Shown in pieces: positions 1 to 9,402 of a stretch of DNA of 64,000 nucleotides. The DNA comes from Streptomyces sp. CB00455. Its GTDB lineage: Bacteria > Actinomycetota > Actinomycetes > Streptomycetales > Streptomycetaceae. Both the position numbers and the translations under genes were made by a program. Position 1 is the stretch's first letter. Each line of letters opens with the position of its first letter. The stretch is taken from positions 248,001 to 312,000 of the forward strand of contig NZ_LIVQ01000002.1 in assembly GCF_001905445.1 (NCBI RefSeq), given 5' to 3'. The notes beneath the pieces are model-generated. The model was not told the DNA's origin, searched no databases, and saw only the letters and a list, made by a program, of their open reading frames with translations.

Positions 1-157
1 CGTCGGGTGAGGTATGCAAGCACTGCGCTTGGCCTGGCTGCGGCCCGGGGGCGCCCCCTTCCGGAGGACGCCCCCAAGCCGTAACCGCGGCCATCACCTG
101 CCCTTCGTGCCTAGCGGGTGTGGCACTGGAACTTTTTGAACTGGGACTGCCGGACCG

Positions 158-1936
158 TTACTTCGTGACGCCGAGGGACGCGTAGTCGTACCGGCCGTTG
201 TAGGCGTCGGTGGTGTACGCGTTCGTCAGGCGGCTGCTGCGCCAGGTGATCGTCTTGTCGTAGACGAAGGGCAGGTAGACCGCGGCCTCGGAGACCTTCT
301 GGTTCATCTGCTTGTAGATCTCGCCGGCCTTGGCCGGGTCCGTCTCCGCGATGGCCTGGTCGAACAGGGCGTTGATGGCCGGGTCGTTCAGCTCGGAGAA
401 GTTGTTGTTGCCGCTCTGCAGGATGAAGCGGCCGTCGACCAGCGGCTGGGAGAAGCCCTGCCCGGTCGGGAAGTCGGCGCCCCAGCCCATGATGATGATG
501 CCGTAGCCCTTCTCCTTGACGACCTTCGGCGAACCGATGATGCCGGAGGTCTGGGCGCCGTCGATCTGGTCGACGTCGGCCTGGATGCCGACCTGCTTCA
601 GGGCGTTCTGCAGGGAGACGGCCGTGGCGATCTCGACCGGCTTGTTGTTGCGGACCGCGATGGTGGTCTTGAAGCCCTCGGGCTTGCCGCAGGCCTTGAG
701 GGCCTCCTTGGCCTTCTCGACGTTCGGCTTGCCGTCGTTCTTCAGGACCTCGTACGGGTCGTACTTGCCGTCGGAGCCCTTGATGCCCAGCGGGAGCATG
801 TTGGGGGCGATGTCGCCGCCGGCCTGCGGGCCGCCGCGGGCGGTCTGCAGGGACTTCTTGTCCGCCGCGTAGATGACGGCCTTGCGGCAGTCGATGTTGT
901 CGAAGGGAGCCACGGTCTGCGGGAAGACGGCGTACCGGATGAAGCCGGTCTGGCCGTTGTCCAGGTTGTCCTTGTGGTCCTTCAGCGCGGTGGAACGGGC
1001 CGCCTGGCCGATGCCGGTCGCGTTGATGTCGACGTCGAACTCACCGTTCATCAGGCGCTTGTCCATGTCGTCCGCGTTCGCCATGAACGTGACGGAGATG
1101 GAGTCCGGGAGCGCCTTGCGGATGGTGTCCGACTCGGGCTTGTAGTTCTCGTTGCGCGAGAGCTTCATGCTCTTGTTGGGCTCGTACGAGTCGATCTTGT
1201 ACGGGCCGTTGGAGAAGGGCTTCAGGCCGTACTTGGCCGCGGTGTCCTTGTCCTGCTTGACCGGGCTCGCGGCGGGCATGGCCAGCATCTGCTCGAAGTC
1301 GCCGTTGGGCGCCGGGAGCTTGAAGATGATGGTCTTCGCGTCCGGGGTCTCGATCGCCTTGAGGCCGAGCTTGTCCGGGGCGGTGTCCTTGTACGGGCCC
1401 GGGTACTCGGTCTTCGGGTCGAGCACCTGCATCAGGTAGACCGGGCCGCCGGAGATGACGTCCTGGGCCCAGGTGCGCTCGATGCCGTACTTCACGTCCT
1501 GGGCGGTGACGGGAGTGCCGTCCTCCCAGGTCACGTTGTCCTTGAGGGTGTACTTGTAGGTCTTGCCGCCGTCGGTGATCTCGGCCTTGGCGGTCGCGAG
1601 GTCGGGGACGAGCTCGGTGCTCTCCGGGCCGGGAGCCGCCTTGAAGCTGACCAGCTGGCGGGCGTAGTAGCGGGAGAAGTCCCACATGAAGCCGTAGTAG
1701 CCGCGCTGCGGGTCCCACGAGTCGGCTTCCTGGGTGCCGACGAACTTGAGTTCGCCGCCCTTCTTGTCCGACGCGTTGGCGATCTTGCCGATGCCGGCGT
1801 TGAAGCCACCGCCGGACGCGGCGGACTTGTCGTCCTTCTTGTCGTCTCCGCCACAGGCGGTCGCGGTCAGCATGACCGCGAGCACGACGGCCGTGCCAGC
1901 GGCAAGCCTGCGCTTCGACGTGCGATGGGTAGTCAC
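158..1936 (-). CDS. peptide ABC transporter substrate-binding lipoprotein
   Basis: This 592-residue protein is the extracellular solute receptor of a Dpp/Opp-type peptide importer (SBP family 5). A basic N-terminus, a hydrophobic stretch and a lipobox ending TATAC at Cys28 mark a lipoprotein, followed by a Gly/Asp/Lys linker. The mature part has the expected length and family features, such as the DNVTWEDGTPVTAQDVKYG segment near the N-lobe and SNGPYKI. The GTG start at 1934-1936 is preceded by GGAGGG about 11 bases upstream. It lies 74 bases downstream of the permease gene on the same strand, so the two are probably co-transcribed, and further transporter genes should lie beyond base 1. The ligand cannot be read from sequence; oligopeptides or nickel are possible, peptides more likely. 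Confidence 0.93.
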   Translation of the reverse strand: MTTHRTSKRRLAAGTAVVLAVMLTATACGGDDKKDDKSAASGGGFNAGIGKIANASDKKGGELKFVGTQEADSWDPQRGYYGFMWDFSRYYARQLVSFKAAPGPESTELVPDLATAKAEITDGGKTYKYTLKDNVTWEDGTPVTAQDVKYGIERTWAQDVISGGPVYLMQVLDPKTEYPGPYKDTAPDKLGLKAIETPDAKTIIFKLPAPNGDFEQMLAMPAASPVKQDKDTAAKYGLKPFSNGPYKIDSYEPNKSMKLSRNENYKPESDTIRKALPDSISVTFMANADDMDKRLMNGEFDVDINATGIGQAARSTALKDHKDNLDNGQTGFIRYAVFPQTVAPFDNIDCRKAVIYAADKKSLQTARGGPQAGGDIAPNMLPLGIKGSDGKYDPYEVLKNDGKPNVEKAKEALKACGKPEGFKTTIAVRNNKPVEIATAVSLQNALKQVGIQADVDQIDGAQTSGIIGSPKVVKEKGYGIIIMGWGADFPTGQGFSQPLVDGRFILQSGNNNFSELNDPAINALFDQAIAETDPAKAGEIYKQMNQKVSEAAVYLPFVYDKTITWRSSRLTNAYTTDAYNGRYDYASLGVTK

Positions 1937-2010
1937 GATGCTCGCAACCCTCCGTTGTAGTTCCGGTGTACTTACGGCTCGGAGCCGGTTCCTGGTTTGC
2001 CCTGCGATGG

Positions 2011-3006
2011 CTAGCGGGAGCCCTTCGGGTCGAGGGCGTCACGGACGCCGTCGCCGAAGAGGTTGAAGGCCAGCACGGTGATGAAGATCGCTACGCCGGG
2101 GAAGATCATGAAGAGCGGATCGTCCTCGTAGGTCCGCACGGCCGTGGAGAGCGTCTCTCCCCAGGACGGCGTGGGCGGTTTGACGCCGACTCCGAGGAAG
2201 CTGAGGGCGGCCTCGGTCAGCACGTTGGTGGGGATCATCAGCGTCGAGTAGACCGTGATGGGCGCCACCAGGTTCGGGAGCAGCTCGCGGAAGAGGATGT
2301 ACACGCGGCCCGCGCCCAGGCTGCGCGCGGCGTCGACGTACTCGCGCTCGCGCAGTGACAGGGTCTGCCCGCGGACGATGCGGCCGATGTACGGCCAGCC
2401 GAAGAAGCCGATGACCAGCACCAGTACGGCGATGCGCAGGCCCGATCCCTCGAACCCCCAGAGCTTGCCGGGGATCACCGAGATCAGCGCGATGATGAAC
2501 AGCAGCTGCGGGAAGGCCAGCAGGAGGTCCATGACGCGGCTGATGGCGGCGTCGACCCAGCCGCCGAAGTAGCCGGCGACGACGCCGAAGACCGTCCCCA
2601 GCGAGACCGCGACGAAGGCGGACAGGAAGGCCACCAGCAGCGAGATCCGGGCGCCGTAGACGACCCGGCTGAAGACGTCACGGCCGTTGACCGGTTCGAT
2701 GCCGAGCAGGAAGTCGCCGTTCATGCCGCCCCAGTCGCCGGCGGGCAGGCCGAGCAGCGGGTCCAGCAGGTCCTCGTGCAGTTCCTCCGGCGGGTGGCCG
2801 AACGCCGTGACGATCAACGGCGCGAAGACCGCGACGAGGATCAGCAGGAGCACGATGACGCCGCCGGCCAGGGCGACCTTGTCCCGCTTGAGGCGCAGCC
2901 AGGCGATCTGCCAGGGCGAGCGCCCTTCGATCGCCTTCTGCGGGACTCCGGGGGCGTCCACGGCTGCGGGCTCGGCCGCGGTGGTGTCGTGCAGTGGTGC
3001 CGTCAT
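2011..3006 (-). CDS. peptide ABC transporter permease (DppC/OppC type)
   Basis: This 331-residue inner-membrane permease of the BPD_transp_1 family pairs with the substrate-binding lipoprotein encoded just downstream. After a cytoplasmic N-terminus of about 45 residues comes a first membrane helix (VIVLLLILVAVFAPLIV) and a periplasmic loop that typifies the DppC rather than the DppB subfamily. The core helices carry the EAA-loop sequence EYVDAARSLGAGRVYILFRE that docks on the ATPase. The ATG start at 3004-3006 has AGGGG about 12 bases upstream, slightly far. It is the first gene of the visible operon. The DppB-type partner and the ATPases are not in the window and presumably lie to the left. 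Confidence 0.93.
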   Translation of the reverse strand: MTAPLHDTTAAEPAAVDAPGVPQKAIEGRSPWQIAWLRLKRDKVALAGGVIVLLLILVAVFAPLIVTAFGHPPEELHEDLLDPLLGLPAGDWGGMNGDFLLGIEPVNGRDVFSRVVYGARISLLVAFLSAFVAVSLGTVFGVVAGYFGGWVDAAISRVMDLLLAFPQLLFIIALISVIPGKLWGFEGSGLRIAVLVLVIGFFGWPYIGRIVRGQTLSLREREYVDAARSLGAGRVYILFRELLPNLVAPITVYSTLMIPTNVLTEAALSFLGVGVKPPTPSWGETLSTAVRTYEDDPLFMIFPGVAIFITVLAFNLFGDGVRDALDPKGSR

Positions 3007-3511
3007 CGTGGTGGGGACCCCTCTCGGCCGACGGTGGCCGGCCCATGCCCGCCGCTGTGGCGGCTTGGTTCTATCGGCGTCGCTGATGGTGCGAAAGTGC
3101 GCGAAATGCGCATGAAGTGCACGCGAAGAGCTGGTGGTTTCGGGATTGACCGGCCTTCGGTGGGGGGAGTCTTCAACGCCCTCTCAATCGCCCGCCAGAC
3201 CTGCCGGTGATGTGATGCGCAACCGTGATCTGCGCCGACACCTTCCGTTATCCGAACCGCGCGCGCTGGTGAGCGGTGAAACACCGCCCCTTCGGCGCGG
3301 AACGGACATCTGCCCCAACTGCCACGGAGCACATGGTTCTTGGGTGTATTCGGCTGATATGCCGAAGGCCGCACCGAGGGGGGACCGGTGCGGCCTTCGG
3401 GACGGATGTCTCCCTATGCGGATGTCATGGGGAACGGGCGGTACGGGCGGTCCGGGCGGGTAAGGGCCGCTTCGGGCGGGTGCCGTGACGGCCCGCCGGG
3501 ACCGGCACGGG
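3007..3511. other. intergenic region, 505 bp, with one strong hairpin
   Basis: No open frame here has convincing codon bias or a ribosome site. Its left part must hold the promoter of the leftward transporter operon. Near 3362-3400 sits a 14-bp perfect hairpin, which probably ends the leftward sseB-like transcript. Short GC-rich direct repeats (CGGGCGG type) occupy 3430-3480. Confidence 0.6.
3362..3400 (-). terminator. 14-bp hairpin terminator
   Basis: The arms CCGAAGGCCGCACC (3362-3375) and GGTGCGGCCTTCGG (3387-3400) pair perfectly around an 11-base loop. It lies about 110 bases past the stop of the leftward gene ending at 3512. No U-tract follows, as is usual in Streptomyces terminators. 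Confidence 0.7.
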
Positions 3512-4252
3512 TCAGTACGCCGGCGCCTGGCCCTCGCGGTCGTAGAAGGGGCGGGTCTGGGCGCGCAGCCACATCGCGACGGGGTCGTGTTCGTCCGCCA
3601 GCGCCACCGTGCACACCGGGACGCCTTCGGGGACCACGCCGACCGACTGGCGCATCATCTCCCGTACGGACTCCAGCGCGGGCGCGGAGGCGTCGTACAG
3701 GTCGAGGCCGACGGCGAGGTACGGGGACCCGAGCGCGGGCTGCACCCAGGCGCGGCGCAGCGACCGGACGGCCGGGGTGCGGTGGGCGTGCTGGGTCAGC
3801 AGCCCGTAGAACTGCGGGAGCTCGATGGCCGGCTCGGACAGCCGCAGCGGCCCGGCCGGCATCCGGTCGAGGCCGGTCGCGATCCGGCGCAGGTCGGCCC
3901 AGGGCACGCCGAGCCCTCCGCCCTGGGCGTGCGGGTTGAGCCACAGCCCCCAGCGGTCCGGGTAGAGCGCGCGGGCGATGTCCCGCCCGGTGACCACCTC
4001 GTAGCCGCGGTTCCAGCCGCTGGCGGCCAGCTCCTGCGGCGAGGTGACGCAGGGCGCGTAGCCGAGGCTCTCGATCTCCATGCCGCCGTACTGGGCGTCC
4101 GGGGAGCCCGGCCGGCCCTGCCAGAGCAGCATCCACAGCCGCCCCTCGGCGAGGGCGTGCAGAAGCGACTCGTAGCTCTCGTAGCGCCCGGGAGTCACCT
4201 GGCGCAGCATGTGCTCGACCTGCCCGGCCGCGGCCGTGCCTGACGCACTCAC
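3512..4252 (-). CDS. SseB-like protein (first paralogue)
   Basis: This 246-residue soluble protein resembles the Streptomyces 'enhanced serine sensitivity' SseB family and is a diverged paralogue of the neighbour ending at 4347. Both end in the same hallmark (RPFY near the C-terminus: TRPFYD here, VRPFYLP there). Both also have a central 'LNP' segment and an 'IES/MEIG' strand. There is no signal peptide or membrane segment. The GTG start at 4250-4252 has AGAGGGG eight bases upstream. It follows the second paralogue by 94 bases on the same strand, so the two form a likely operon. E. coli SseB raises serine sensitivity when overproduced; the biochemical role is unknown. The serine/glycine genes nearby make a metabolic link attractive, but that is inference. 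Confidence 0.78.
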   Translation of the reverse strand: MSASGTAAAGQVEHMLRQVTPGRYESYESLLHALAEGRLWMLLWQGRPGSPDAQYGGMEIESLGYAPCVTSPQELAASGWNRGYEVVTGRDIARALYPDRWGLWLNPHAQGGGLGVPWADLRRIATGLDRMPAGPLRLSEPAIELPQFYGLLTQHAHRTPAVRSLRRAWVQPALGSPYLAVGLDLYDASAPALESVREMMRQSVGVVPEGVPVCTVALADEHDPVAMWLRAQTRPFYDREGQAPAY

Positions 4253-4346
4253 CCGGTACCCCTCTTCGTCCGCCCGTCGTCCACGCGTGCTTTCCCGGAC
4301 CTGCGCTCACGCGTGCGGCCAGGAGATGTAACCAGCTTAAGCGGCG

Positions 4347-5087
4347 CTACGGGAGGTAGAAGGGGCGTACGCGCTCACGAATCCAGTCCGTGACCGGGTC
4401 CTGGGCGGCGTCCAGGAGGATCAGCTGCACGGGCCAGGGAGCCGGGACCCGGGCCAGGGCCCGGCCGAGGGCCTCCATGGGGGCGTTCTGCGTCCCGGGA
4501 TCCCATCCCACCAGGCGGACGCCGACGAACAGTTCCGGTTCCCCGCCCTCGACGCTGGCGAGGCAGCGGTGGGCTGCGGCGACCACGCCGGTGGCGCGGA
4601 ACTCCTCGGCGGCGGCGGCCAGGAAGTCCACCGGGTCCTCCTGCCAGTCGGGCTCGTAGAGCCGCACGCGGCCACCGGAGGCCGGGCCGTCGAGGGGGCC
4701 GCGGCCGGTGCGGCACAGCTCCGCGACGGCGGGCGGGGGCAGCGGGACGCCGACGGCGCCCTCGGGGTTGAGCGCGATGCCGAGCTGGGGGGGCAGGCCG
4801 CGGGCGAACTCGACGGCGGGGGCCACGGCGTGGTCCATGCCGGGGCCGGCGCAGGCGCGGAACTGGCTCTCGGAGCTGTAGACCGGGACGTAGGCCGCCC
4901 CGCCGATCTCCATCGTGGGCAGGGTCAGGCCGGCGGCGCCCTGTTCGGGGCCACCGCCGCCGGGCAGGGGCACCCAGACGTGGCTGCGGCCGAGGACCTC
5001 CAGGATCCGCCCGCCGGCGTCCGGCTGCCCGAGCGCCGCCCCGAGCACCTGCTCCAGCTCATTCTCCGGCCAGCCGCTGCCCTGCAT
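4347..5087 (-). CDS. sseB: SseB family protein
   Basis: This is a 246-residue cytoplasmic protein of the SseB family, with an N-terminal SseB domain of about 120 residues followed by the SseB C-terminal domain. Recognisable segments are the N-terminal pattern VWVPLPGGG, the central IALNPEG, and a C-terminal block ending PVQLILLDAAQDPVTDWI then VRPFY. The ATG start at 5085-5087 follows AGGGGCAC. It is the first gene of a two-gene paralogous pair, both of exactly 246 residues. The duplication beside gcvT/glyA/sdaA suggests a role in serine or glycine homeostasis, but no catalytic motif is visible. The family call is firm; the function is not. Confidence 0.82.
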   Translation of the reverse strand: MQGSGWPENELEQVLGAALGQPDAGGRILEVLGRSHVWVPLPGGGGPEQGAAGLTLPTMEIGGAAYVPVYSSESQFRACAGPGMDHAVAPAVEFARGLPPQLGIALNPEGAVGVPLPPPAVAELCRTGRGPLDGPASGGRVRLYEPDWQEDPVDFLAAAAEEFRATGVVAAAHRCLASVEGGEPELFVGVRLVGWDPGTQNAPMEALGRALARVPAPWPVQLILLDAAQDPVTDWIRERVRPFYLP

Positions 5088-5175
5088 GTGCCCCTGCCTT
5101 TGTATGGATCCCGCCGAATGTCGTGCCGAGGCTATCCGCAGCCGCCCGCCGCCCCGCCCCCGGGCCGGACACCGC

Positions 5176-5262
5176 GCGCCTCGAACGCCGGCGGGGCTTC
5201 ACGGGGGCGAGCCCATGCCGGTGGCTCCGCTCCAGGGCCGCGCCTCGAACGCCGGCGGGGCT
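5176..5262. repeat. two direct copies of a 23-bp Streptomyces-type GC repeat
   Basis: Identical 23-base copies lie at 5176-5198 and 5240-5262, 64 bases apart. The core is CTCGAACGCCGGCGGGGCT. Close relatives of this sequence are scattered through Streptomyces intergenic regions, often as inverted pairs. Here both are in the same direction, within the 257-bp gap between the P-loop gene and sseB. Confidence 0.7.
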
Positions 5263-5344
5263 GAGGGCGCCCCCGGACCCCGGCACGCCCCGCCACGCAA
5301 CTCCGCCCAGGGCCGCGCCCGGGAGGGGTGGCCGGCCGGGTGGG

Positions 5345-6043
5345 TCAGGGGTGGAAGGTGATGGTGGTGACCTCGGAGGCCGCGCGGCGGTCCAGGAGGG
5401 TGGCGGAGGCGCAGCCGGCCGGCGGGTGGCCGGATTCCGCGTCCCGCAGGAGGCGGCCCACCGCCCCCCGGTGGCGGGCGAAGGCGTAGGCCGACACCCT
5501 GCGCCCCCGCGCCTCCTGCCCGGCCAGGGCCTCCTCGGCGCTGCTGTCCAGGAGGAGCAGGTGCAGCGCCCGCCCCCGCCGGCGCGCGGCGGCCGCGAGC
5601 AGGCCCCGGACCCAGCTCTGCGTGCCGCAGTCGTGGACGACCACCGAGGCCCCGGAGCGCAGCGCCCGCCACAGCCCCCAGTAGTGCGCGGCCCGCACCA
5701 GCGGCCGGTACACCCCGTACGGCAGCGCCGCCGGCATCCGGCGCTCCCAGCGCTCGCGCGCGTCCTGGGAGTCGATCGCCCCGCCCTCGGCGACGGCCCG
5801 CTTGATCAGCGTGGTCTTGCCCCCGCCCGGCAGGCCGGACACCACCACGATGTCCCCTACCGCGAAGCCGAGCCGCCGCGGCCCCTGCGCTGGGCCCCCG
5901 CGCAGGTCCCGTACGGCCCCGGCCCCGGCTGCCGCCCCCACCGCCCCCGCCGCGCCCCCGCGCACCGGCACCCGCACCCGCCGCTGCGCCGGAACCGCCT
6001 CCACGGTCCCGGTCGCCGCCGCCGCTACTCCGAATCTCCGCAC
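5345..6043 (-). CDS. P-loop NTPase/kinase-like protein
   Basis: This 232-residue soluble protein has a clear Walker A motif GLPGGGKTT at residues 70-78, after a low-complexity Ala/Gly/Arg N-terminus. A likely Walker-B-like strand (ALHLLLLDSS) and Arg-rich lid segments follow. The layout resembles the 'zeta toxin/AAA_33' group of small kinases that phosphorylate small molecules or nucleic-acid ends. I chose the GTG start at 6041-6043 because GGGGGAGG lies seven bases upstream; a longer frame to 6148 has no ribosome site. It is divergent from the glycine riboswitch/gcvT unit and lies upstream of the sseB pair on the same strand. The substrate is unknown. Confidence 0.75.
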   Translation of the reverse strand: MRRFGVAAAATGTVEAVPAQRRVRVPVRGGAAGAVGAAAGAGAVRDLRGGPAQGPRRLGFAVGDIVVVSGLPGGGKTTLIKRAVAEGGAIDSQDARERWERRMPAALPYGVYRPLVRAAHYWGLWRALRSGASVVVHDCGTQSWVRGLLAAAARRRGRALHLLLLDSSAEEALAGQEARGRRVSAYAFARHRGAVGRLLRDAESGHPPAGCASATLLDRRAASEVTTITFHP

Positions 6044-6235
6044 AGTGATCGCCTCCCCCGAATCGGGCCGCAGGGCCCTTGCCCACTGAGTGTAAAGAGA
6101 CGGTAATGCGGCGCCCCCGGTTCCGGTCCGGTCCCGCGAGCACCGCACGGTCTTTCGGGCCCGCCCGCCCGATCACCGCGGTGGCGTGCAATGATGTGCG
6201 CCATCTGGACCAACTGCATACCGGCCGCTTGAATC

Positions 6236-6428
6236 CGCGCGGGAGAGTCCCGGCACGCCGCAAGGCCGTGCGCGGGCGCCGAAGGAGCAAGAACCTCCCT
6301 TGAATCTCTCAGGCCCCGTACCGCGTGGATGAGGCAGATCTGAAAAGCGAGCTGCCCGCCAGCTCCACCCAAGGTGCAAGCCGAGGAACTCTCGGCGAAC
6401 CTCTCAGGTTCCGATGACAGATGGGGAG
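6236..6428 (+). promoter_or_regulatory. tandem glycine riboswitch
   Basis: The leader contains two successive aptamer-like units. The first has GGGAGAGTCC (6241), then GCGCCGAAGGAGCAA and AATCTCTCAGG. The second has CACCCAAGGTGCAAGCCG (6366-6383), then ACTCTCGG, ACCTCTCAGGT and GATGACAGATGGGGA. These conserved pieces match the cooperative glycine riboswitch. A short stem GAGGA/TCCTC (about 6426-6438) follows the second aptamer and could be part of the expression platform. The position directly upstream of gcvT fits induction of glycine cleavage by glycine. Confidence 0.92.
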
Positions 6429-6473
6429 GACCCTCCTCGTCATGTCATGCCCTGGGACTCGGGAGCCACACCC

Positions 6474-7589
6474 ATGAGCACTGCCCCCCGCCTGACCGCC
6501 CTCGACGCGCTGCACCGCTCGCTCGGTGCGACCATGACCGACTTCGCGGGCTGGGACATGCCGCTGCGGTACGGCAGTGAGCGCGACGAGCACAACGCCG
6601 TGCGCACCAAGGCCGGCCTCTTCGACCTCTCCCACATGGGCGAGATCACCCTGACCGGGCCGGAGGCCGTCAAGGTCCTCGACTACGCGCTGGTCGGCAA
6701 CATCTCCACCGTCGGCGTCGGCCGCGCCCGCTACACGCACATCTGCCGGGAAGACGGCGGGATCCTGGACGACCTGATCGTCTACCGCCTCGGCGAGAAC
6801 GACTACATGGTCGTCGCCAACGCCTCCAACGCCCAGGTCGTCCTCGACGCCCTGACCGAGCGCGCCGCCGGCTTCGACGCCGAGGTCCGCGACGACCGCG
6901 ACGCCTACGCGCTCATCGCCGTCCAGGGCCCGCAGTCCCCCGGCATCCTGGCCTCGCTGACCGACGCCGACCTGGACGGGCTCAAGTACTACGCCGGGCT
7001 GCCGGGCACGGTGGCCGGGGTGCCCGCGCTGATCGCGCGCACGGGCTACACCGGCGAGGACGGCTTCGAGCTGTTCGTCGCCCCGGAGCACGCCGTGGAG
7101 CTGTGGCAGGCGCTGACCAAGGCCGGCGAGGGCGTCGGCCTGGTCCCGGCCGGCCTGTCCTGCCGCGACACCCTGCGCCTGGAGGCGGGCATGCCGCTGT
7201 ACGGGCACGAGCTGACCACCTCGCTGACCCCCTTCGACGCGGGGCTGGGCCGGGTCGTGAAGTTCGAGAAGGAGGGGGACTTCGTGGGCCGCGCCGCGCT
7301 GGAGGCCGCGGCCGAGCGCGCCGCCACGAACCCGCCGCGCAAGCTGGTCGGTCTGGTCGCCGAGGGCCGCCGCGTCCCGCGCGCCGGCTTCCCGGTCGTC
7401 GCCGGCGGCGAGGTGATCGGCGAGGTGACGTCGGGCGCGCCGTCCCCGACCCTGGGCAAGCCGATCGCGATGGCGTACGTGGACGCGGCGCACGCCGCGC
7501 CCGGCACCTCCGGCGTCGGAGTCGACATTCGCGGTACGCATGAGCCGTACGAGGTCGTGGCTCTGCCGTTCTACAAGCGGCAGAAGTAA
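6474..7589 (+). CDS. gcvT: glycine cleavage system T protein (aminomethyltransferase)
   Basis: This 371-residue enzyme transfers the methylene group from aminomethyl-lipoyl GcvH to tetrahydrofolate and releases ammonia. Both the GcvT and GcvT C-terminal barrel domains are present. Typical segments are [13 protein letters not shown] near the N-terminus, [22 protein letters not shown] and [15 protein letters not shown] placed the start at ATG 6474, after GGGAGCCACACCC, because known family N-termini begin there and the extra upstream 20 codons overlap the riboswitch tail. It is the first structural gene under the glycine riboswitch, and gcvH follows after 110 bases. The P and L proteins are not in the window. 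Confidence 0.96.
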   Translation: MSTAPRLTALDALHRSLGATMTDFAGWDMPLRYGSERDEHNAVRTKAGLFDLSHMGEITLTGPEAVKVLDYALVGNISTVGVGRARYTHICREDGGILDDLIVYRLGENDYMVVANASNAQVVLDALTERAAGFDAEVRDDRDAYALIAVQGPQSPGILASLTDADLDGLKYYAGLPGTVAGVPALIARTGYTGEDGFELFVAPEHAVELWQALTKAGEGVGLVPAGLSCRDTLRLEAGMPLYGHELTTSLTPFDAGLGRVVKFEKEGDFVGRAALEAAAERAATNPPRKLVGLVAEGRRVPRAGFPVVAGGEVIGEVTSGAPSPTLGKPIAMAYVDAAHAAPGTSGVGVDIRGTHEPYEVVALPFYKRQK

Positions 7590-7699
7590 CGCTGCCCACG
7601 GCCTGTCGCACGCGCGGCCGTACGGATCGCCGTACGGCTCCGTCTCAGTACCCAAGACCGCTGTCCCTTCCACTCCCCCGCATCCAGGAGAATCAGGCC

Positions 7700-8083
7700 A
7701 TGAGCAACCCCCAGCAGCTGCGTTACAGCAAGGAGCACGAGTGGCTGTCGGCCGCCGAGGACGGCGTGGCGACGGTCGGCATCACGGAGTTCGCGGCCAA
7801 CGCGCTCGGTGACGTCGTCTACGCCCAGCTCCCCGAAGTGGGCGACACGGTGACCGCGGGCGAGACCTGCGGTGAGCTGGAGTCCACCAAGTCGGTCAGC
7901 GACCTGTACTCCCCCGTCACCGGCGAGGTCGTCGAGTCCAACCAGGACGTCGTGGACGACCCGGCGCTCGTGAACACCGCTCCGTTCGAGGGTGGCTGGC
8001 TGTTCAAGGTGCGCGTCTCCGGGGAGCCGGACGACCTGCTCTCCGCCGAGGAGTACGCCGCGCTCACCCACTCCGACAACTGA
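7700..8083 (+). CDS. gcvH: glycine cleavage system H protein
   Basis: This 127-residue lipoyl carrier shuttles the aminomethyl group between the P, T and L proteins. The lipoylation site is Lys64 in the hallmark [15 protein letters not shown]. The length and the N-terminal sequence YSKEHEWL are typical of the family. The ATG start at 7700 has AGGAGAATCAGGCC in front. It lies between gcvT and glyA (15-base gap to glyA), so the three genes read as one unit under the glycine riboswitch. Confidence 0.97.
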   Translation: MSNPQQLRYSKEHEWLSAAEDGVATVGITEFAANALGDVVYAQLPEVGDTVTAGETCGELESTKSVSDLYSPVTGEVVESNQDVVDDPALVNTAPFEGGWLFKVRVSGEPDDLLSAEEYAALTHSDN

Positions 8084-8098
8084 CCCCAGGGACTCCTG

Positions 8099-9355
8099 AT
8101 GTCTGTGCTGAACACCCCTCTCCATGAGCTCGACCCCGACGTCGCCGCCGCCGTCGACGCCGAGCTCGTACGCCAGCAGTCCACCCTGGAAATGATCGCG
8201 TCGGAGAACTTCGCTCCGGTCGCCGTCATGGAGGCCCAGGGCTCCGTCCTCACCAACAAGTACGCCGAGGGCTACCCGGGCCGCCGCTACTACGGCGGCT
8301 GCGAGCACGTCGACGTGGTCGAGCAGATCGCGATCGACCGCATCAAGGCGCTGTTCGGCGCCGAGGCCGCGAACGTGCAGCCGCACTCCGGTGCCCAGGC
8401 GAACGCGGCCGCGATGTTCGCGCTGCTGAAGCCGGGCGACACGATCATGGGCCTGAACCTGGCCCACGGCGGTCACCTCACCCACGGCATGAAGATCAAC
8501 TTCTCCGGCAAGCTCTACAACGTGGTCCCGTACCACGTCGACGAGACCGGTCAGGTGGACATGGCCGAGGTCGAGCGCCTCGCGAAGGAGTCCAAGCCGC
8601 AGCTGATCGTCGCGGGCTGGTCCGCCTACCCGCGCCAGCTGGACTTCGCCGCCTTCCGCCGGATCGCGGACGAGGTCGGCGCGTACCTGATGGTCGACAT
8701 GGCGCACTTCGCCGGCCTGGTCGCCGCGGGTCTGCACCCGAACCCGGTGCCGCACGCCCACGTGGTCACCACCACGACGCACAAGACCCTCGGCGGTCCG
8801 CGCGGCGGTGTCATCCTGTCGACGCAGGAACTGGCCAAGAAGATCAACTCCGCGGTCTTCCCGGGCCAGCAGGGCGGTCCGCTGGAGCACGTGATCGCGG
8901 CCAAGGCCGTCTCCTTCAAGATCGCGGCCTCGGAGGACTTCAAGGAGCGCCAGGTGCGCACCCTGGAGGGCGCGAAGATCATCGCCGAGCGCCTGGTGCA
9001 GCCGGACGTCACCGAGGTCGGCGTCTCCGTCCTGTCGGGCGGCACGGACGTCCACCTGGTCCTGGTCGACCTGCGCGACTCCGAGCTGGACGGCCAGCAG
9101 GCCGAGGACCGGCTCCACGAGATCGGCATCACGGTCAACCGCAACGCCGTCCCGAACGACCCGCGGCCGCCGATGGTCACCTCGGGTCTGCGGATCGGCA
9201 CGCCGGCGCTCGCCACGCGCGGTTTCGGGGCCGAGGACTTCACCGAGGTCGCCGAGATCATCGCGGCCGCGCTGAAGCCGGAGTACGACAGCGAGTCCCT
9301 CAAGGCGCGCGTCTGCGCGCTCGCCGCGAAGTTCCCGCTGTACCCCTCGCTCTAG
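8099..9355 (+). CDS. glyA: serine hydroxymethyltransferase
   Basis: This 418-residue PLP enzyme interconverts glycine plus 5,10-methylene-THF with serine plus THF. The PLP-binding lysine is Lys229 in [16 protein letters not shown]. The N-terminal EMIASENF and the [12 protein letters not shown] active-site segment are intact, and the length is normal. ATG 8099 follows GGGACTCCTG, 15 bases after the gcvH stop. The gene order puts the one-carbon product of glycine cleavage next to the enzyme that uses it to make serine, which sdaA can then deaminate. A strong hairpin follows at 9364-9402, so the gcv-glyA transcript probably ends there. Confidence 0.97.
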   Translation: MSVLNTPLHELDPDVAAAVDAELVRQQSTLEMIASENFAPVAVMEAQGSVLTNKYAEGYPGRRYYGGCEHVDVVEQIAIDRIKALFGAEAANVQPHSGAQANAAAMFALLKPGDTIMGLNLAHGGHLTHGMKINFSGKLYNVVPYHVDETGQVDMAEVERLAKESKPQLIVAGWSAYPRQLDFAAFRRIADEVGAYLMVDMAHFAGLVAAGLHPNPVPHAHVVTTTTHKTLGGPRGGVILSTQELAKKINSAVFPGQQGGPLEHVIAAKAVSFKIAASEDFKERQVRTLEGAKIIAERLVQPDVTEVGVSVLSGGTDVHLVLVDLRDSELDGQQAEDRLHEIGITVNRNAVPNDPRPPMVTSGLRIGTPALATRGFGAEDFTEVAEIIAAALKPEYDSESLKARVCALAAKFPLYPSL

Positions 9356-9363
9356 ACGGCGCC

Positions 9364-9402
9364 GAAGGGCCCGGCCTTGCTCGCGCACAGGCCGGGCCCT
9401 TC
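9364..9402 (+). terminator. 14-bp hairpin terminator after glyA
   Basis: The arms GAAGGGCCCGGCCT (9364-9377) and AGGCCGGGCCCTTC (9389-9402) are perfect complements with an 11-base loop. The hairpin starts nine bases after the glyA stop. It implies that sdaA has its own promoter. Confidence 0.85.
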
